Below, piece by piece: positions 37,289 through 48,293 of a DNA stretch of 64,000 nucleotides. The notes under the pieces were generated by a model that searched no databases, was not told where the DNA came from, and was given only the letters and a program-made list of their open reading frames with translations. Each line of letters opens with the position of its first letter. The first letter of the stretch is position 1. This stretch comes from an uncultured Alteromonadaceae bacterium. Its GTDB lineage: Bacteria; Pseudomonadota; Gammaproteobacteria; Enterobacterales; Alteromonadaceae. A program made the position numbers and the translations under genes. The stretch spans positions 47,671 through 111,670 of the forward strand of contig CAJXMO010000014.1 in NCBI GenBank assembly GCA_913056495.1. Reading direction: 5' to 3'.

Positions 37289-37363
37289 AGCCAGATGGCT
37301 GGTTAGTTTTGCTTATTAGAAAACAAGATATACTTTTATCAAAGATTAAATAGGACTTAGATT

Positions 37364-38548
37364 ATGGTCATTAAGCCTAAAGTTCGTGGCTTTATTTGTA
37401 CAAACGCGCATCCAAAAGGGTGTGCTGCTAATGTTCAACGTCAAATTGAATTTGTAAAACAACAGCCTAAATTAGAGAATGCGCCTAAAAACGTGCTCGT
37501 TATCGGCTCATCTACAGGTTATGGTTTGGCATCTCGTATCATGGCTGCATTCAATGGCGGCGCGAGTACTTTAGGTGTATTTTTTGAAAAGCCGGCAACT
37601 GAAAAACGTACTGGTTCTGCGGGTTGGTATAATTCAGCTGCGTTTCAAAATGCAGCTGAAGCAGAAGGTTTATGGTCAAAGAATATTAATGGCGACGCCT
37701 TCTCTGATGAGTGCAAACAACAAACAATTGATATGATCAAAGCTGAAATGGGTAAGATCGATTTAGTTGTTTACAGCTTAGCTTCTCCTCGTCGCAAACA
37801 TCCTAAAACAGGTGAATTGATTTCATCAACATTAAAGCCAATTGAAAAAGCTTACACTGCGAAAAACTTAAATACAGACAAATTAATTGTGGAAGATGTG
37901 ACAATTGAGCCGGCCGTTCAGGAAGAGATTGATAGCACAGTTGCTGTTATGGGTGGCGAAGATTGGGAAATGTGGATTGATGCATTAAAAGAGGCAGATG
38001 TGCTGGCTGACGGCGTTAAAACAGTTGCTTATACCTATTTAGGCGATAAGTTAACTTGGCCAATCTATGGTGATGCCACTATTGGTAAAGCAAAAGAGCA
38101 TTTATATCAAACCAGTCTTAAATTAAATGAAACCTTAGCCAATTATCAAGGCGAAGCTTCTATTGGTGTGTTAAAAGCTTTAGTGACTCAAGCCAGTTCT
38201 GCAATCCCAATTATGCCGCTTTATATCTCTTTATTATACAAAGTGATGAAAGAAGAGGGCACACACGAAGGTTGTATTGAGCAGGCTTACCGTTTATTTG
38301 CACAAGGTTTATATTCAAACGAGCCACTTCAAGATCCGGAAGGCCGTTATCGGATGGATTTACCTGAGTTAAAACCAGAAACTCAAGCTAAAGTTGAAGC
38401 GCTATGGCCACAGGTTACCAGTGATAATATTTTTGAATTAACTGACTATAAATCATACAATGAAGACTTCTTAAAGTTGTTCGGTTTTGGTTTTGAAGAA
38501 GTCGATTACGAAGAAGATATTAGCCCAGTAGTCGATTTTGACGCTTAA
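37364..38548 (+). CDS. fabV: Enoyl-[ACP] reductase FabV
   Basis: 394 residues. FabV is a large NADH-dependent SDR enzyme that completes each fatty-acid elongation cycle and is insensitive to triclosan. The start ([17 protein letters not shown]), the cofactor motif [16 protein letters not shown], and the active-site Tyr-x8-Lys ([10 protein letters not shown]) are diagnostic, as is [11 protein letters not shown] in the C-terminal part. It is a single gene with its own terminator. No fabI was seen, so it may be the only enoyl reductase; this cannot be settled here. Confidence 0.96.
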   Translation: MVIKPKVRGFICTNAHPKGCAANVQRQIEFVKQQPKLENAPKNVLVIGSSTGYGLASRIMAAFNGGASTLGVFFEKPATEKRTGSAGWYNSAAFQNAAEAEGLWSKNINGDAFSDECKQQTIDMIKAEMGKIDLVVYSLASPRRKHPKTGELISSTLKPIEKAYTAKNLNTDKLIVEDVTIEPAVQEEIDSTVAVMGGEDWEMWIDALKEADVLADGVKTVAYTYLGDKLTWPIYGDATIGKAKEHLYQTSLKLNETLANYQGEASIGVLKALVTQASSAIPIMPLYISLLYKVMKEEGTHEGCIEQAYRLFAQGLYSNEPLQDPEGRYRMDLPELKPETQAKVEALWPQVTSDNIFELTDYKSYNEDFLKLFGFGFEEVDYEEDISPVVDFDA

Positions 38549-38564
38549 TGCCAAATGAATAATT

Positions 38565-38590
38565 AGCCGACATTTAATGTCGGCTTTTTA
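38565..38590 (+). terminator. fabV terminator
   Basis: AGCCGACAT (38565-38573), loop TTA, ATGTCGGCT (38577-38585), then TTTTT. It begins 17 bases after the fabV stop. Confidence 0.85.
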
Positions 38591-38603
38591 TTATCATTTT
38601 ATT

Positions 38604-38631
38604 AACTTTCAGTCATTGATGATTGAAAGTT
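38604..38631. repeat. 28-base inverted repeat before nqrA
   Basis: Arms AACTTTCA and TGAAAGTT enclose TCAT/ATGA, giving a 13-pair stem with one G-T wobble and a two-base centre. No T-run follows on either strand, so it is more likely an operator or RNA structure than a terminator. It lies between the fabV terminator and the nqr promoter region. Confidence 0.5.
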
Positions 38632-38785
38632 GAACAAAAAATTATCAACTGAAGTGAATGAATTTCGCCTAAAATCTTTTTTTTACGCGATTCGACTTCA
38701 TTTATTGATTTTTCGTGGATACCAAGCATAAAACAATGTTAAAATCTTCGGGTTTTATATAAGTGTGGTGAATACGAATTATTTT

Positions 38786-38822
38786 TTCATTTTTTGTGAA
38801 TATATATTCATAAAAAGTGAAT
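38786..38822. promoter_or_regulatory. Repeated TTCA/TGAA dyads in the nqr upstream region
   Basis: TTCA (38786-38789), TGAA/TTCA of a perfect 14-base palindrome TGAATATATATTCA (38797-38810), and TGAAT (38818-38822) are spaced at 10-13 bases. They lie 50-90 bases before the nqrA start, where a regulator or the promoter would be. No known regulator site was recognised. Confidence 0.4.
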
Positions 38823-38873
38823 GTAACTTTCTTATTTTTTTCGTTTTAAACCTTAAAACTAAGTGCAATGAGT

Positions 38874-40208
38874 ATGATAACTATCAAGAAAGGCTTGGAT
38901 GTTCCTATTAACGGGGCACCTCAACAAGCAATATCTAGCGGCAAAGCCGTAACTAAAGTTGCTATCCTTGGTGAAGAATACATCGGCATGCGCCCTACAA
39001 TGCACGTTCGTGTAGACGACGTAGTCAAAAAAGGGCAGGTTCTTTTTGTTGATAAAAAGAACCCCGGCGTTAAATTTACTGCACCAGCTGCGGGGGTAGT
39101 GAAAGAGATCAACCGTGGGGCTAAACGTGTATTGCAATCTGTAGTGATTGAAATGCAAGGCAACGACGAGATTAGCTTTGAGCAGTATGCTTCTGCTGAG
39201 TTAGCTAATTTAGAGCGTCAGCAAGTTGTTGACAACCTGGTTGAATCTGGTTTGTGGACAGCGCTTCGCACTCGTCCATATAGCAAAGTTCCAGCAATTG
39301 ACTCAACTCCATCTTCAATTTTTGTGACAGCAATCGATACTAATCCATTGGCTGCAAACCCTGAAGTGGTAGTTGCTGAAAATGAACAGGCTTTCAAAGA
39401 CGGCTTAACGTTAATTTCTAAATTAGCGGGTAAAGTATTCTTATGTAAAGCGCCTGGCGCTAAAATTCCTGAGGCTGGCAATGTTCAGGTTGAAGAATTT
39501 GGTGGTAAACATCCGGCTGGTCTGGTGGGTACCCATATTCATCATCTTGATCCTGTTAGCATGGAAAAGGCAGTTTGGCATATTGGTTACCAGGATGTCA
39601 TCGCGTTTGGTAAATTATTTACCACAGGTCAATTACCATCAGAGCGTGTTATTGCGTTAGCCGGTCCAAGTGTTAAAAATCCACGTTTAGTGAAAACTTT
39701 GGTGGGTGCTTCAATTGAAGAGTTAACGGCTGGTGAACTGGAAGGCGGCGAGCAACGTATTATTTCTGGTTCTGTATTAGCGGGTTTCAAAGCAAGTGGT
39801 GCACATGCTTATGTTGGTCGTTATGCAAATCAGGTTTCCGTATTGGCTGAAGGCCGTGAAAAAGAGTTCCTTGGCTGGATTGCACCGGGTTCAAGCATGT
39901 TCTCTGTTACTCGTGCTTATTTATCACACTTAAGCCCTAAGAAGTTATTCAACTTCACCACGACTACTCGTGGTTCTGATCGTGCAATGGTGCCAATCGG
40001 TAACTATGAACGAATTATGCCTTTAGATATTTTACCGACTTTATTATTACGTGATTTAATCGCGGGTGATTTAGATTCGGCACAGGCTTTAGGGTGCTTG
40101 GAATTAGACGAAGAAGACTTAGCATTATGTACCTTCGTATGTCCGGGCAAGTATGATTATGGTTCGATCTTGCGTGAGCGTTTAACGCAAATCGAGAAGG
40201 AGGGCTAA
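38874..40208 (+). CDS. nqrA: Na+-translocating NADH:quinone reductase subunit A
   Basis: 444 residues from the ATG at 38874 ([12 protein letters not shown]), which matches the start of known NqrA; an in-frame ATG two codons upstream is possible. NqrA is the cytoplasmic quinone-associated subunit without cofactors. [35 protein letters not shown] is near-identical to the Vibrio protein by recollection. It is first in a six-gene nqr operon. Codon use through the operon is strongly biased (GGT, CGT, TTA), which fits high expression. Confidence 0.97.
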   Translation: MITIKKGLDVPINGAPQQAISSGKAVTKVAILGEEYIGMRPTMHVRVDDVVKKGQVLFVDKKNPGVKFTAPAAGVVKEINRGAKRVLQSVVIEMQGNDEISFEQYASAELANLERQQVVDNLVESGLWTALRTRPYSKVPAIDSTPSSIFVTAIDTNPLAANPEVVVAENEQAFKDGLTLISKLAGKVFLCKAPGAKIPEAGNVQVEEFGGKHPAGLVGTHIHHLDPVSMEKAVWHIGYQDVIAFGKLFTTGQLPSERVIALAGPSVKNPRLVKTLVGASIEELTAGELEGGEQRIISGSVLAGFKASGAHAYVGRYANQVSVLAEGREKEFLGWIAPGSSMFSVTRAYLSHLSPKKLFNFTTTTRGSDRAMVPIGNYERIMPLDILPTLLLRDLIAGDLDSAQALGCLELDEEDLALCTFVCPGKYDYGSILRERLTQIEKEG

Positions 40209-40209
40209 T

Positions 40210-41415
40210 ATGAGCTTGAAGTCCTATTTAGAAAAAATTGAACCTAATTTTGAGCCGGGCGGCAAATATGAAAAATGGTATGCACTGTATGAAGCTGCTG
40301 CCACTATTTTTTATACCCCAGGTTTAGTGACAAAAGGTACCACTCACGTTCGTGATAGTATCGATTTAAAACGTATCATGATTTTAGTATGGATGATGAC
40401 TTTCCCTGCTATGTTTTATGGTATGTATAACGTTGGTTTACAAGCCGATGCTGCATTAGCAGCGGGTGGCCAGTTAGCTGACGGTTGGAGAACTGCATTA
40501 TTCTCAGCACTGGGTGGTGAGTTAGGTACAGATGCGACCGGTTGGGGCAGCATGATGCTTTACGGCGCTATGTTCTTTGTGCCAATTTATGCGGTTACTT
40601 TTATCGTGGGTGGCTTCTGGGAAGTTTTATTCGCTTCAATCCGTAAACACGAAGTCAACGAAGGTTTCTTCGTAACTTCTGTATTATTCGCATTGATCAT
40701 GCCGGCAACCATTCCTTTATGGCAAGTTGCATTAGGTATTACCTTCGGTGTGGTTATTGGTAAAGAAGTATTTGGTGGTACAGGCCGTAACTTCTTAAAC
40801 CCTGCATTAGCCGGTCGTGCATTCTTATTCTTTGCATATCCTGCACAAATCTCAGGTGATGCGGTTTGGGTTGCGGCTGACGGTTTCTCTGGCGCAACTC
40901 TATTAAGCCAAGCGGCTTCTGGTTCTTTAGATTATGCTATCACTGGTCAGTGGTGGGATGCTTTCTACGGTAATATCGCAGGTTCTGTTGGTGAAGTCTC
41001 TACATTAATGATTTTAATCGGTGGTTTAGCCCTGATTTATTTCCGTATTGCTTCATGGAGAATCGTTGGTGGTACTTTAGCTGGTATGGTTATCTTCAGT
41101 ACTATGTTTAACCTGATTGGTAGCGATACTAACCCATTATTCTATATGCCTTGGTACTGGCATTTAGTGGTTGGTGGTTTTGCATTTGGTATGATGTTTA
41201 TGGCAACCGATCCGGTTTCTGCATCTTTCACCAATCAAGGTAAATGGGCATACGGTATCTTAATCGGCTTTATGGTTGTGATGATTCGTGTGGTTAACCC
41301 GGCTTACCCTGAAGGTATGATGCTTGCGATTTTATTTGCCAACGTTTTTGCACCCTTATTTGACCACTTTGTCGTGCAAGCGAACATTAAGCGGAGGTTA
41401 GCACGTAATGTCTAA
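40210..41415 (+). CDS. nqrB: Na+-NQR subunit B
   Basis: 401 residues, integral membrane subunit with about ten helices. It carries riboflavin and a covalent FMN; the FMN-binding Thr lies in the SGAT motif ([12 protein letters not shown], about 235). It forms part of the Na+ channel and quinone site ([28 protein letters not shown]). The ATG follows the nqrA stop by one base with AAGGAGG just upstream. Its end overlaps nqrC by 8 bases. Confidence 0.97.
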   Translation: MSLKSYLEKIEPNFEPGGKYEKWYALYEAAATIFYTPGLVTKGTTHVRDSIDLKRIMILVWMMTFPAMFYGMYNVGLQADAALAAGGQLADGWRTALFSALGGELGTDATGWGSMMLYGAMFFVPIYAVTFIVGGFWEVLFASIRKHEVNEGFFVTSVLFALIMPATIPLWQVALGITFGVVIGKEVFGGTGRNFLNPALAGRAFLFFAYPAQISGDAVWVAADGFSGATLLSQAASGSLDYAITGQWWDAFYGNIAGSVGEVSTLMILIGGLALIYFRIASWRIVGGTLAGMVIFSTMFNLIGSDTNPLFYMPWYWHLVVGGFAFGMMFMATDPVSASFTNQGKWAYGILIGFMVVMIRVVNPAYPEGMMLAILFANVFAPLFDHFVVQANIKRRLARNV

Positions 41416-42187
41416 AGGAAATGATTCAATCAGCAAAACGCTGACGGTTGTTATTTCGTTATGTTTAGTTTGCGCGATAATCGTTGCTGGTACAGCGGTT
41501 TCATTAAAGCCTAAACAAGAACAAAACCGAGTTTTAGATAAACAAAAAAATATCTTAATCGCGGCTAACTTATTACCGGAAACGGTAACCAGTAAGTCAA
41601 TTCAAGATGCATACGCTAAACATATCACTGCTAAAGTAGTTGATTTGGAAACTGGCGAATATGTTGAAGGCATTGATGCTGCTAACTTTGATCAACGCGC
41701 TGCTTCAAAAGATCCGGCTACGTCAATTAACTTAACTGGCGAACAGGATGTTGCAAGTATCAAACGTCGTTCAAATAATGCAACGGTTTATTTAGCAAAA
41801 GATGCTTCTGGTAATTTCTCAAGCTACATTTTACCTGTTCACGGTTACGGCTTGTGGTCAACTATGTATGCATTTGTTGCGGTTCAACCTGATGCAAATA
41901 CGATTATCAACTTAAACTACTACGAGCAAGGTGAAACACCGGGCTTAGGTGCTGAGATTGAGAATCCAAAATGGAAAGCAATCTGGGTTGGTAAAGAAAT
42001 TTACAATGACGATGGTGAAATGGCCATTAGCATCATTAAAGGTGAAGCGCCAAAAGAATCAAAGCATAAAATTGATGGCTTATCAGGTGCAACCTTAACC
42101 GGTAATGGTGTTCAATACACATTTGATTTCTGGATGGGTGAGTTAGGCTTTAAAACTTACCTTGAAAAACAGCGTCAAGGAGCATAA
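41408..42187 (+). CDS. nqrC: Na+-NQR subunit C
   Basis: 259 residues with one N-terminal helix (about 12-32) and a large periplasmic domain. The covalent FMN attachment site is [13 protein letters not shown] near residue 223-235, modified by the flavin transferase ApbE encoded later in this operon. [11 protein letters not shown] and [10 protein letters not shown] are typical. Overlaps the end of nqrB. Confidence 0.97.
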   Translation: MSKGNDSISKTLTVVISLCLVCAIIVAGTAVSLKPKQEQNRVLDKQKNILIAANLLPETVTSKSIQDAYAKHITAKVVDLETGEYVEGIDAANFDQRAASKDPATSINLTGEQDVASIKRRSNNATVYLAKDASGNFSSYILPVHGYGLWSTMYAFVAVQPDANTIINLNYYEQGETPGLGAEIENPKWKAIWVGKEIYNDDGEMAISIIKGEAPKESKHKIDGLSGATLTGNGVQYTFDFWMGELGFKTYLEKQRQGA

Positions 42188-42189
42188 TC

Positions 42190-42816
42190 ATGGCCCTTTC
42201 TAAAGAAACTAAACAGGTACTATTTGGCCCAATTTTGGCCAATAACCCGATTGCATTGCAAATCTTAGGTGTTTGTTCTGCACTGGCGGTAACCAGTAAA
42301 ATGGAAACGACTGTGGTTATGTGTTTGGCACTAACTGTTGTAACAGCGTTTTCTAGTTTATTTATCTCTATTATCCGTAACCACATACCTTCAAGTGTAC
42401 GTATTATCGTGCAAATGACGATTATTGCGTCATTGGTAATCGTGGTTGACCAAATCTTAAAAGCATATGCGTACGATATTGCGAAGCAGTTATCTGTATT
42501 TGTTGGTTTGATTATTACCAACTGTATCGTAATGGGTCGCGCTGAAGCTTATGCGATGAAGAGTCCACCATTTATGAGCTTTTTAGATGGTATTGGTAAC
42601 GGTTTAGGTTACAGCTTTGTACTCTTAACTGTTGGTATCATCCGTGAACTATTTGGTTCAGGTAGCTTATTTGGTGTTGAAATTTTACCACTGGTTTCTA
42701 ACGGTGGTTGGTATCAACCTATGGGCTTATTATTAATGCCACCAAGTGCATTCTTCATTATTGGTATGTTCATCTGGGTTTTACGTACTTTCCGTAAAGA
42801 ACAGGTAGAGAAGTAA
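42190..42816 (+). CDS. nqrD: Na+-NQR subunit D
   Basis: 208 residues, six helices. Together with NqrE it forms the membrane Fe centre between inverted half-domains; a Cys is present in each half ([12 protein letters not shown] and [14 protein letters not shown]). AAGGAG lies 7 bases before the ATG (CAAGGAGCATAATC). It follows nqrC by two bases. Confidence 0.97.
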   Translation: MALSKETKQVLFGPILANNPIALQILGVCSALAVTSKMETTVVMCLALTVVTAFSSLFISIIRNHIPSSVRIIVQMTIIASLVIVVDQILKAYAYDIAKQLSVFVGLIITNCIVMGRAEAYAMKSPPFMSFLDGIGNGLGYSFVLLTVGIIRELFGSGSLFGVEILPLVSNGGWYQPMGLLLMPPSAFFIIGMFIWVLRTFRKEQVEK

Positions 42817-42825
42817 GAGGACGTT

Positions 42826-43434
42826 ATGGAACATTATATTAGTTTATTTGTCCGCGCGGTTTTCATTGAAAACTTAGCGTTATCTTTCTTCTTAGGTATG
42901 TGTACCTTCCTGGCTGTATCTAAGAAAGTAACAACTGCATTTGGTTTAGGTGTTGCGGTAATCGTAGTACTGGGTATTGCGGTACCGGTTAACCAAGTGG
43001 TTTATTCAAACCTTTTAGCGCCAGGTGCTTTAGCTTGGGCTGGTTTCCCAGATGCTGACTTAAGCTTCCTGAAATTCTTGACCTTTATCGGTGTAATCGC
43101 AGCATTAGTACAAATCTTGGAAATGTCTTTAGATAAGTACTTCCCGGCGTTATACAACGCATTAGGTATTTTCTTACCATTGATCACAGTAAACTGTGCC
43201 ATCTTTGGTGGTGTTGCCTTCATGGTTGAGAAAAACTATAACTTTACCGAAAGTGTTGTGTTTGGTATTGGTAGTGGTGTCGGTTGGGCATTAGCTATCA
43301 CTGCACTTGCAGCTGTTCGTGAAAAGTTAAAGTATGCTGATATTCCACACGGCTTACGTGGTTTAGGTATTACCTTTATCTCGGTTGGCCTGATTGGTTT
43401 AGGCTTTATGTCATTCTCTGGCGTGTCTTTATAA
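42826..43434 (+). CDS. nqrE: Na+-NQR subunit E
   Basis: 202 residues, six helices, paralogous to NqrD in opposite topology. The Fe-ligand Cys residues are seen in [14 protein letters not shown] and [20 protein letters not shown] site precedes the ATG by 4 bases. Confidence 0.97.
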   Translation: MEHYISLFVRAVFIENLALSFFLGMCTFLAVSKKVTTAFGLGVAVIVVLGIAVPVNQVVYSNLLAPGALAWAGFPDADLSFLKFLTFIGVIAALVQILEMSLDKYFPALYNALGIFLPLITVNCAIFGGVAFMVEKNYNFTESVVFGIGSGVGWALAITALAAVREKLKYADIPHGLRGLGITFISVGLIGLGFMSFSGVSL

Positions 43435-43460
43435 TTCCAGAGCAAATAGAGGAATAAACC

Positions 43461-44687
43461 GTGCAAGAAATTATTTTAGGCGTAGGTATGTTTACCGCAA
43501 TGGTGTTAGCACTTGTTGCTATCATCTTGTTTGCCAAATCAAAATTAGTCAGTAGTGGCGATGTCACTATTTTGATCAATGATGATCCAGATAAAGCAAT
43601 TACAGCTAAGCCGGGCGACAAATTATTAGGCGCTCTTGCAAATGCTGGTATTTTCGTATCATCTGCTTGTGGTGGCGGTGGCTCTTGTGGTCAGTGTCGT
43701 GTTGATGTGAAAGAGGGTGGTGGTGACATTTTACCAACTGAACTTGATCACATTACTAAAGGTGAAGCGCGTCATGGTTGTCGTTTATCTTGTCAGGTGG
43801 CAATTAAAAACGACATGAAAATTGAGCTTGAAGAAGAAATCTTTGGTATCAAAAAGTGGGAATGTGAAGTTATTTCTAACGATAACAAAGCGACTTTCAT
43901 CAAAGAACTTAAGCTTAAGATCCCTGATGGCGAATCTGTACCTTTCCGTGCAGGTGGTTATATTCAGATTGAAGCACCAGCTCACCATGTTAAATATGCA
44001 GATTTTGATATTCCTGAAGAATATCGTGCAGACTGGGAACGTTTTGGTTTCTTCAAGTTAGAATCTAAAGTAGACGAAGAAACAATTCGTGCGTATTCAA
44101 TGGCGAACTATCCTGAAGAGGAAGGTATCATCATGTTGAACGTACGTATTGCAACTCCGCCGCCAAATAACTTATCACTACCTTGCGGTAAAATGTCTTC
44201 ATTCATCTGGAGCTTAAAAGAAGGTGATAAAGTGACTATCTCTGGTCCGTTTGGTGAGTTCTTCGCTAAAGACACAGACGCAGAAATGGTCTTTGTTGGT
44301 GGTGGTGCTGGTATGGCGCCAATGCGTTCACATATCTTTGACCAGTTACGCCGATTAAAATCTAAGCGTAAAATGTCTTTCTGGTATGGTGCGCGTTCTA
44401 GCCGTGAAATGTTCTATGTTGAAGATTTCGACATGCTGGCAGCAGAAAACGATAACTTTGAATGGCACGTTGCACTTAGTGATCCACAACCGGAAGATAA
44501 CTGGGAAGGATACACGGGCTTTATTCATAACGTGTTATACGAAAACTATCTTAAAGATCACGAAGCTCCGGAAGATTGTGAGTTCTATATGTGTGGTCCA
44601 CCTATGATGAACGCAGCTGTTATCGGCTTGCTGAAAGACTTAGGTGTTGAAGATGAAAACATCTTACTTGATGACTTTGGTGGTTAA
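43461..44687 (+). CDS. nqrF: Na+-NQR subunit F (NADH dehydrogenase, 2Fe-2S/FAD)
   Basis: 408 residues from a GTG start. One N-terminal helix (4-24), then a 2Fe-2S ferredoxin domain with [10 protein letters not shown] and the fourth Cys in GCRLSCQV, then a FAD/NADH reductase domain with [11 protein letters not shown] and [13 protein letters not shown] and the C-terminal YMCGPPMM. It takes electrons from NADH and feeds them to the rest of the complex. Confidence 0.97.
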   Translation: MQEIILGVGMFTAMVLALVAIILFAKSKLVSSGDVTILINDDPDKAITAKPGDKLLGALANAGIFVSSACGGGGSCGQCRVDVKEGGGDILPTELDHITKGEARHGCRLSCQVAIKNDMKIELEEEIFGIKKWECEVISNDNKATFIKELKLKIPDGESVPFRAGGYIQIEAPAHHVKYADFDIPEEYRADWERFGFFKLESKVDEETIRAYSMANYPEEEGIIMLNVRIATPPPNNLSLPCGKMSSFIWSLKEGDKVTISGPFGEFFAKDTDAEMVFVGGGAGMAPMRSHIFDQLRRLKSKRKMSFWYGARSSREMFYVEDFDMLAAENDNFEWHVALSDPQPEDNWEGYTGFIHNVLYENYLKDHEAPEDCEFYMCGPPMMNAAVIGLLKDLGVEDENILLDDFGG

Positions 44688-44699
44688 TCAGGTTCTTTA

Positions 44700-45719
44700 A
44701 TGAATAAGATGTTATCTAAAATATGGCTGGCGCTCATCGCGCTGGCCTTTTTTGTTTCTTGCTCTCAGCAAAATGCACAGCAAACGCTGACATTGCAAGG
44801 TCGTACTATGGGTACGACATATCACCTCACGTTGATTGCCCAATCTGAATTGCTTGAGCAATCCAAAATTCAATCTGAAGTTGATGCGATTTTAGAAGAC
44901 GTTAACGATAAAATGTCGACTTATCGTCCTAATTCTGAACTCAGTTTATTAAACCAAAATTTATCTACCGATCCGGTTGGCTTATCTGCCGATACAGCCA
45001 AGGTAATTGGCCAGGCAATAGAACTGGGCGAATTGACTCAAGGTGCTTTAGATATCACAGTGGGGCCTTTAGTGAACTTATGGGGGTTTGGCCCGGATGG
45101 CCGCCCGAATAAAGTCCCATCATTTGAAAAAATTGAGCAGGTTAAAACGCATGTTGGTCTGGATAAAATTCAACTCGACGGCAGTTTAATTCGCAAAGCC
45201 GATCCAAAAGTCTATATAGATTTATCCTCTATCGCTAAAGGTTTTGGAGTTGATCAGGTCGCCGACTATTTAGAATCAATCGGCATTAATAATTACCTGG
45301 TTGAGATTGGCGGTGAAATGCGCTTAAACGGGCAAAAAGCGGATGGCAGCCAATGGCGTATTGCCATTGAGAAACCCGTTAGTTTTGACCGGGCAGTGCA
45401 ACAGGTAATAGAGCCAGGTGATGCCGCTTTAGCGACCTCAGGTGATTACCGAAACTATTTTGAGCAAGATGGTGTCAGGTTTTCACATACCATAGACCCA
45501 ACCACCTTTAAGCCGATTAATCATAAACTGGTTTCGGTTTCTGTGATTGCGCCGAGCTGTATGGAAGCAGACGGACTGGCAACTGCACTGAACGTGATGG
45601 GGCCGGAAAAAGCTTTTGATTTTGCAAAAAAACATGACCTTGCGGTCTACCTGGTGGTAAAATCTGATTCAGGCTTTGATGTGTTATTCACAGAGCAATT
45701 TAAACCTTATATGAAGTGA
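44700..45719 (+). CDS. apbE: FAD:protein FMN transferase
   Basis: 339 residues. A lipoprotein signal with FVSC (Cys 21). ApbE attaches FMN to the Thr residues of NqrB and NqrC using FAD and Mg2+. Signature motifs: TMGTTYHLTL, MSTYRPNSELSLLN, DITVGPLVNLWGFGP, IDLSSIAKGFGVDQVADYL, LVEIGGEMRLNG and the C-terminal ADGLATALNVMGPEKAF. Its place right after nqrF is standard. nqrM follows with overlapping codons. Confidence 0.96.
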   Translation: MNKMLSKIWLALIALAFFVSCSQQNAQQTLTLQGRTMGTTYHLTLIAQSELLEQSKIQSEVDAILEDVNDKMSTYRPNSELSLLNQNLSTDPVGLSADTAKVIGQAIELGELTQGALDITVGPLVNLWGFGPDGRPNKVPSFEKIEQVKTHVGLDKIQLDGSLIRKADPKVYIDLSSIAKGFGVDQVADYLESIGINNYLVEIGGEMRLNGQKADGSQWRIAIEKPVSFDRAVQQVIEPGDAALATSGDYRNYFEQDGVRFSHTIDPTTFKPINHKLVSVSVIAPSCMEADGLATALNVMGPEKAFDFAKKHDLAVYLVVKSDSGFDVLFTEQFKPYMK

Positions 45720-45727
45720 GCTTTATC

Positions 45728-45952
45728 ATGACAACCATTTTATTAGCATTTGGTATTTTTTTAGTTGTTGTAGTGGCTATGTCGGTTGGTTTTATCGTTC
45801 AGAAAAAATCAATTTCAGGCAGTTGCGGCGGATTAGGTGCTATTGGCGTTGAAAAAGCCTGTGACTGTGATAACCCGTGTGATAAACGCAAAGCGAGAAT
45901 GGAAAAAGAAGCTCAGCGTGAAAAAATGCTGAATGAGAATCGTATTATTTAG
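45728..45952 (+). CDS. nqrM: NqrM, Na+-NQR maturation protein
   Basis: 74 residues from the ATG at 45728; a GTG at 45716 that overlaps the apbE stop is an alternative. One N-terminal helix (TTILLAFGIFLVVVVAMSVGFI) and a Cys-rich tail CGGLGAIGVEKACDCDNPC with four Cys. NqrM is needed to place the Fe centre between NqrD and NqrE. Together the locus encodes the full complex and both maturation factors. Confidence 0.93.
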   Translation: MTTILLAFGIFLVVVVAMSVGFIVQKKSISGSCGGLGAIGVEKACDCDNPCDKRKARMEKEAQREKMLNENRII

Positions 45953-45977
45953 ATTCTGATTGTCAGCACACTATTAT

Positions 45978-46006
45978 AAAAGCCAGCTAATTAGCTGGCT
46001 TTTTTG
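45978..46006. terminator. nqr operon terminator, convergent with the AraC gene
   Basis: AAAAGCCAGCTAA (45978-45990) pairs with TTAGCTGGCTTTT (45991-46003), a 26-base perfect palindrome, and extends into a T-run. It serves both the nqr operon and the AraC gene ending at 46055. Confidence 0.8.
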
Positions 46007-46054
46007 TATTTGGTAACTCTAGATAGCTGATTGATATCTTCACCGGGTTGAGCT

Positions 46055-46849
46055 TTAAGCCTTGTCTAAATCAGTAAAATATTGCTTAGGTGATTTACCG
46101 AGTGCTTTTTTAAACATAGTAATAAAAGCGCTTACCGATTCATATCCCAGGCTGTCAGAAACGGCCTGAACACTGTGTTTATCTTCGAGCTTTTGCAGCG
46201 CAATAATTAAATGCAATTGTGCACGCCACTGGCCAAATGTCATTCCGGTTTCCTTTTTGATCAAGCGGGCTAGCGTGCGTTCCCCCATAGTGAGATGTTG
46301 CGCCCATTGGCGTAAAGTGGCTCGGTTATCCGGCTGTGCGATCAAGCGATTTGCTATCGTTTCTATGACTGTATGTTTGGTTTGAATAAAATTCAGTTTT
46401 TGCACTGGCATCTGTGTTAATAATTTTATTAAGACTTCAGCTAACTGCTGCTCAAAATCATCAGGCTGATAGTGTTGGTTTAATTGTGCAAAATGTAAAA
46501 TCATCTCGCGAACCAGCAAACTTAGTGATAAGACAGCGGGCTTTTCTGGCATATCAGTTACTGTATCCTGCACAAATAAATGAGCGAGTTTTGCTTTATC
46601 GGATGCCCGGTTGCTGTGTTTTGTCTGCGCCGGAATCCAAATTGCGCTGTTGGTGGGCACCATCCAGATTGTATTTTCAACCTCACAGGTTACATAACCA
46701 TGCAAAGCGACAATGAGCTGACCTTTTGGATGCGTATGAACCGGCAACTCATGGCTGTTTTTAACCGCTTCTAATTTAGCTACAAGCGGTTGTGGCATAT
46801 ACTCGTAATTTTGCAAGTCGCCCCAACTGAGATAATGGTCTAAACTCAT
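46055..46849 (-). CDS. AraC-family regulator with cupin sensor
   Basis: 264 residues. The N-terminal half is a cupin (VHTHPKGQLIVALHGYVTCEVE, WMVPTNSAIWIPAQTKHSN) and the C-terminal hundred residues carry two AraC helix-turn-helix motifs (TLRQWAQHLTMGERTLARLIKKETGMTFGQW and VQAVSDSLGYESVSAFITMFKKALGKSPKQYF). It diverges from the MFS exporter at 46944 over 94 bases and is the likely regulator of it. The effector is unknown. Confidence 0.92.
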   Translation of the reverse strand: MSLDHYLSWGDLQNYEYMPQPLVAKLEAVKNSHELPVHTHPKGQLIVALHGYVTCEVENTIWMVPTNSAIWIPAQTKHSNRASDKAKLAHLFVQDTVTDMPEKPAVLSLSLLVREMILHFAQLNQHYQPDDFEQQLAEVLIKLLTQMPVQKLNFIQTKHTVIETIANRLIAQPDNRATLRQWAQHLTMGERTLARLIKKETGMTFGQWRAQLHLIIALQKLEDKHSVQAVSDSLGYESVSAFITMFKKALGKSPKQYFTDLDKA

Positions 46850-46943
46850 TTGTCTGTTTTTAGTGATTAACTGTCATTATTGCTAAATAATAAAGTACTT
46901 TTAGTCGATATACTATTGATCTGTTTTTCTGAAGAGATTTAAT

Positions 46944-48161
46944 GTGCAAACTTCCCAAGTAAATACCCACTCAATTCATGCTTCAAAAGCGTTTAAAGTG
47001 GCTATTTTAGTCATTGGCATTATTTTAATGGCCGCTAATTTCAGGGCACCGATAACAGGTATTGCCCCTGTACTAGACAGTATTATTGCAAGTTTTAGTT
47101 TAACCTCAGCTCAAGCGGGTTTTTTGACTACGATTCCACTGCTCGGGTTTGCTTTAATTTCGCCGCTCGCGCCCAAAGTGGCCAAGCATTTAGGGCTGGA
47201 AACTGCTTTATTTATCGCTTTGACGTTAATTGCTATTGGCAGTTTTACTCGTTTAATTGACGAAAAATCGGTTCTCTTTGTTGGCACTGCTGTTATCGGG
47301 GTTGGAATTGCAATTGGCAATGTATTATTACCCAGTTTAATTAAACGCGATTTTCCGCAAAAAGTTGCTTTGATGACATCCGCATATGTGCTTTCAATGG
47401 GCATTATCGGCGGCGGGTTTTCCGCTTTGGTTATCCCGTTAACCCGCTGGCACCAAATGGGCTGGCAAATGAGTTTAGCTTTGTTTGGTATAGTCACAGT
47501 TGTTTCTGCAATTATTTGGTTGCCTCAGCTTAAATATAAAACCAAGCCGGACACTAGTGCGACTCAATCTGGATCAGGTCGAAAAATATGGCAACATGCT
47601 TTGGCATGGCAGGTTACCTTTTTTATGGGCAGCAATTCATTATTTACGTATATTATTGTCGGTTGGCTGCCCAGTGTTTTGGTTGAAGCTGGCTATTCAT
47701 CAGAAAAAGCTGGGGCAATCCATGGCTTGTTTTTAATTGCAACTGCTGTTCCTGGGTTGATATTAGTACCTCTGCTCGCCAAATTAAAAGATCAAAGACT
47801 GCCTGCAATCGCACTCGCCGGGATTGCCGGTTTTTGCTCACTGGGCCTGATTTTTATGCCAGAACTGGCTTTAGTATGGACTTTACTAATGGGCTTTTCT
47901 TCCGGCTCTTGTTTTATTCTGGGATTATCTTTTATCAGTTTAAGAAGTAATCATTCATTACAAGCCGCCTCATTATCCGGGATGGCGCAATGTGTTGGTT
48001 ATTCACTCGCCGCAACCGGACCAATGTTAGCCGGTTATTTCCACGAAGTCAGCGGAGACTGGACAACTGCTATCTGGATATGTGCTTTTGCCAATTTTTT
48101 GGGCGCGCTAATGGGGATTGGCTGTGGCAGGAATATTACAATCACAGACGATAGGGAATAA
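46944..48161 (+). CDS. MFS transporter of the CynX/NimT family
   Basis: 405 residues with 12 predicted helices, GTG start at 46944 with GAAGAG upstream (the ATG two bases earlier is out of frame and stops at once). The start NFRAPITGIAPVLDSIIASFSLTSAQAGFLTTIPLLGFALISPLAP is characteristic of the cyanate/nitroimidazole (CynX/NimT, YeaN) group. Substrate not known. The divergent AraC regulator supports a drug- or metabolite-induced exporter or importer. Confidence 0.88.
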   Translation: MQTSQVNTHSIHASKAFKVAILVIGIILMAANFRAPITGIAPVLDSIIASFSLTSAQAGFLTTIPLLGFALISPLAPKVAKHLGLETALFIALTLIAIGSFTRLIDEKSVLFVGTAVIGVGIAIGNVLLPSLIKRDFPQKVALMTSAYVLSMGIIGGGFSALVIPLTRWHQMGWQMSLALFGIVTVVSAIIWLPQLKYKTKPDTSATQSGSGRKIWQHALAWQVTFFMGSNSLFTYIIVGWLPSVLVEAGYSSEKAGAIHGLFLIATAVPGLILVPLLAKLKDQRLPAIALAGIAGFCSLGLIFMPELALVWTLLMGFSSGSCFILGLSFISLRSNHSLQAASLSGMAQCVGYSLAATGPMLAGYFHEVSGDWTTAIWICAFANFLGALMGIGCGRNITITDDRE

Positions 48162-48269
48162 TTTTAATTTAAGATATTTAAACTTCAGTCAGGCTGGCTA
48201 ATGAGTTAACGCAAATTCAGCTAACTTTGCAATTAAGGCTTTAAGTTTACTCATAATCTGCTACATTAA

Positions 48270-48285
48270 CTGTAATTATATACAG
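48270..48285 (+). promoter_or_regulatory. LexA (SOS) box upstream of rmuC
   Basis: CTGTAATTATATACAG fits CTGT-N8-ACAG exactly, with AT-rich core and an extra flanking A/T pair (ACTGT...ACAGT). It lies 8 bases before the rmuC frame, so LexA would cover the promoter. Confidence 0.7.
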
Positions 48286-48293
48286 TCTGGTAT

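Noticed and set aside
42150..42521. 123-codon minus-strand frame across nqrC/nqrD
   Set aside because: Lies opposite highly biased nqr codons; explained by codon composition.
47111..47497. 128-codon minus-strand frame inside the MFS transporter
   Set aside because: Shadow of the transmembrane gene; Pro/Lys-rich product without family features.
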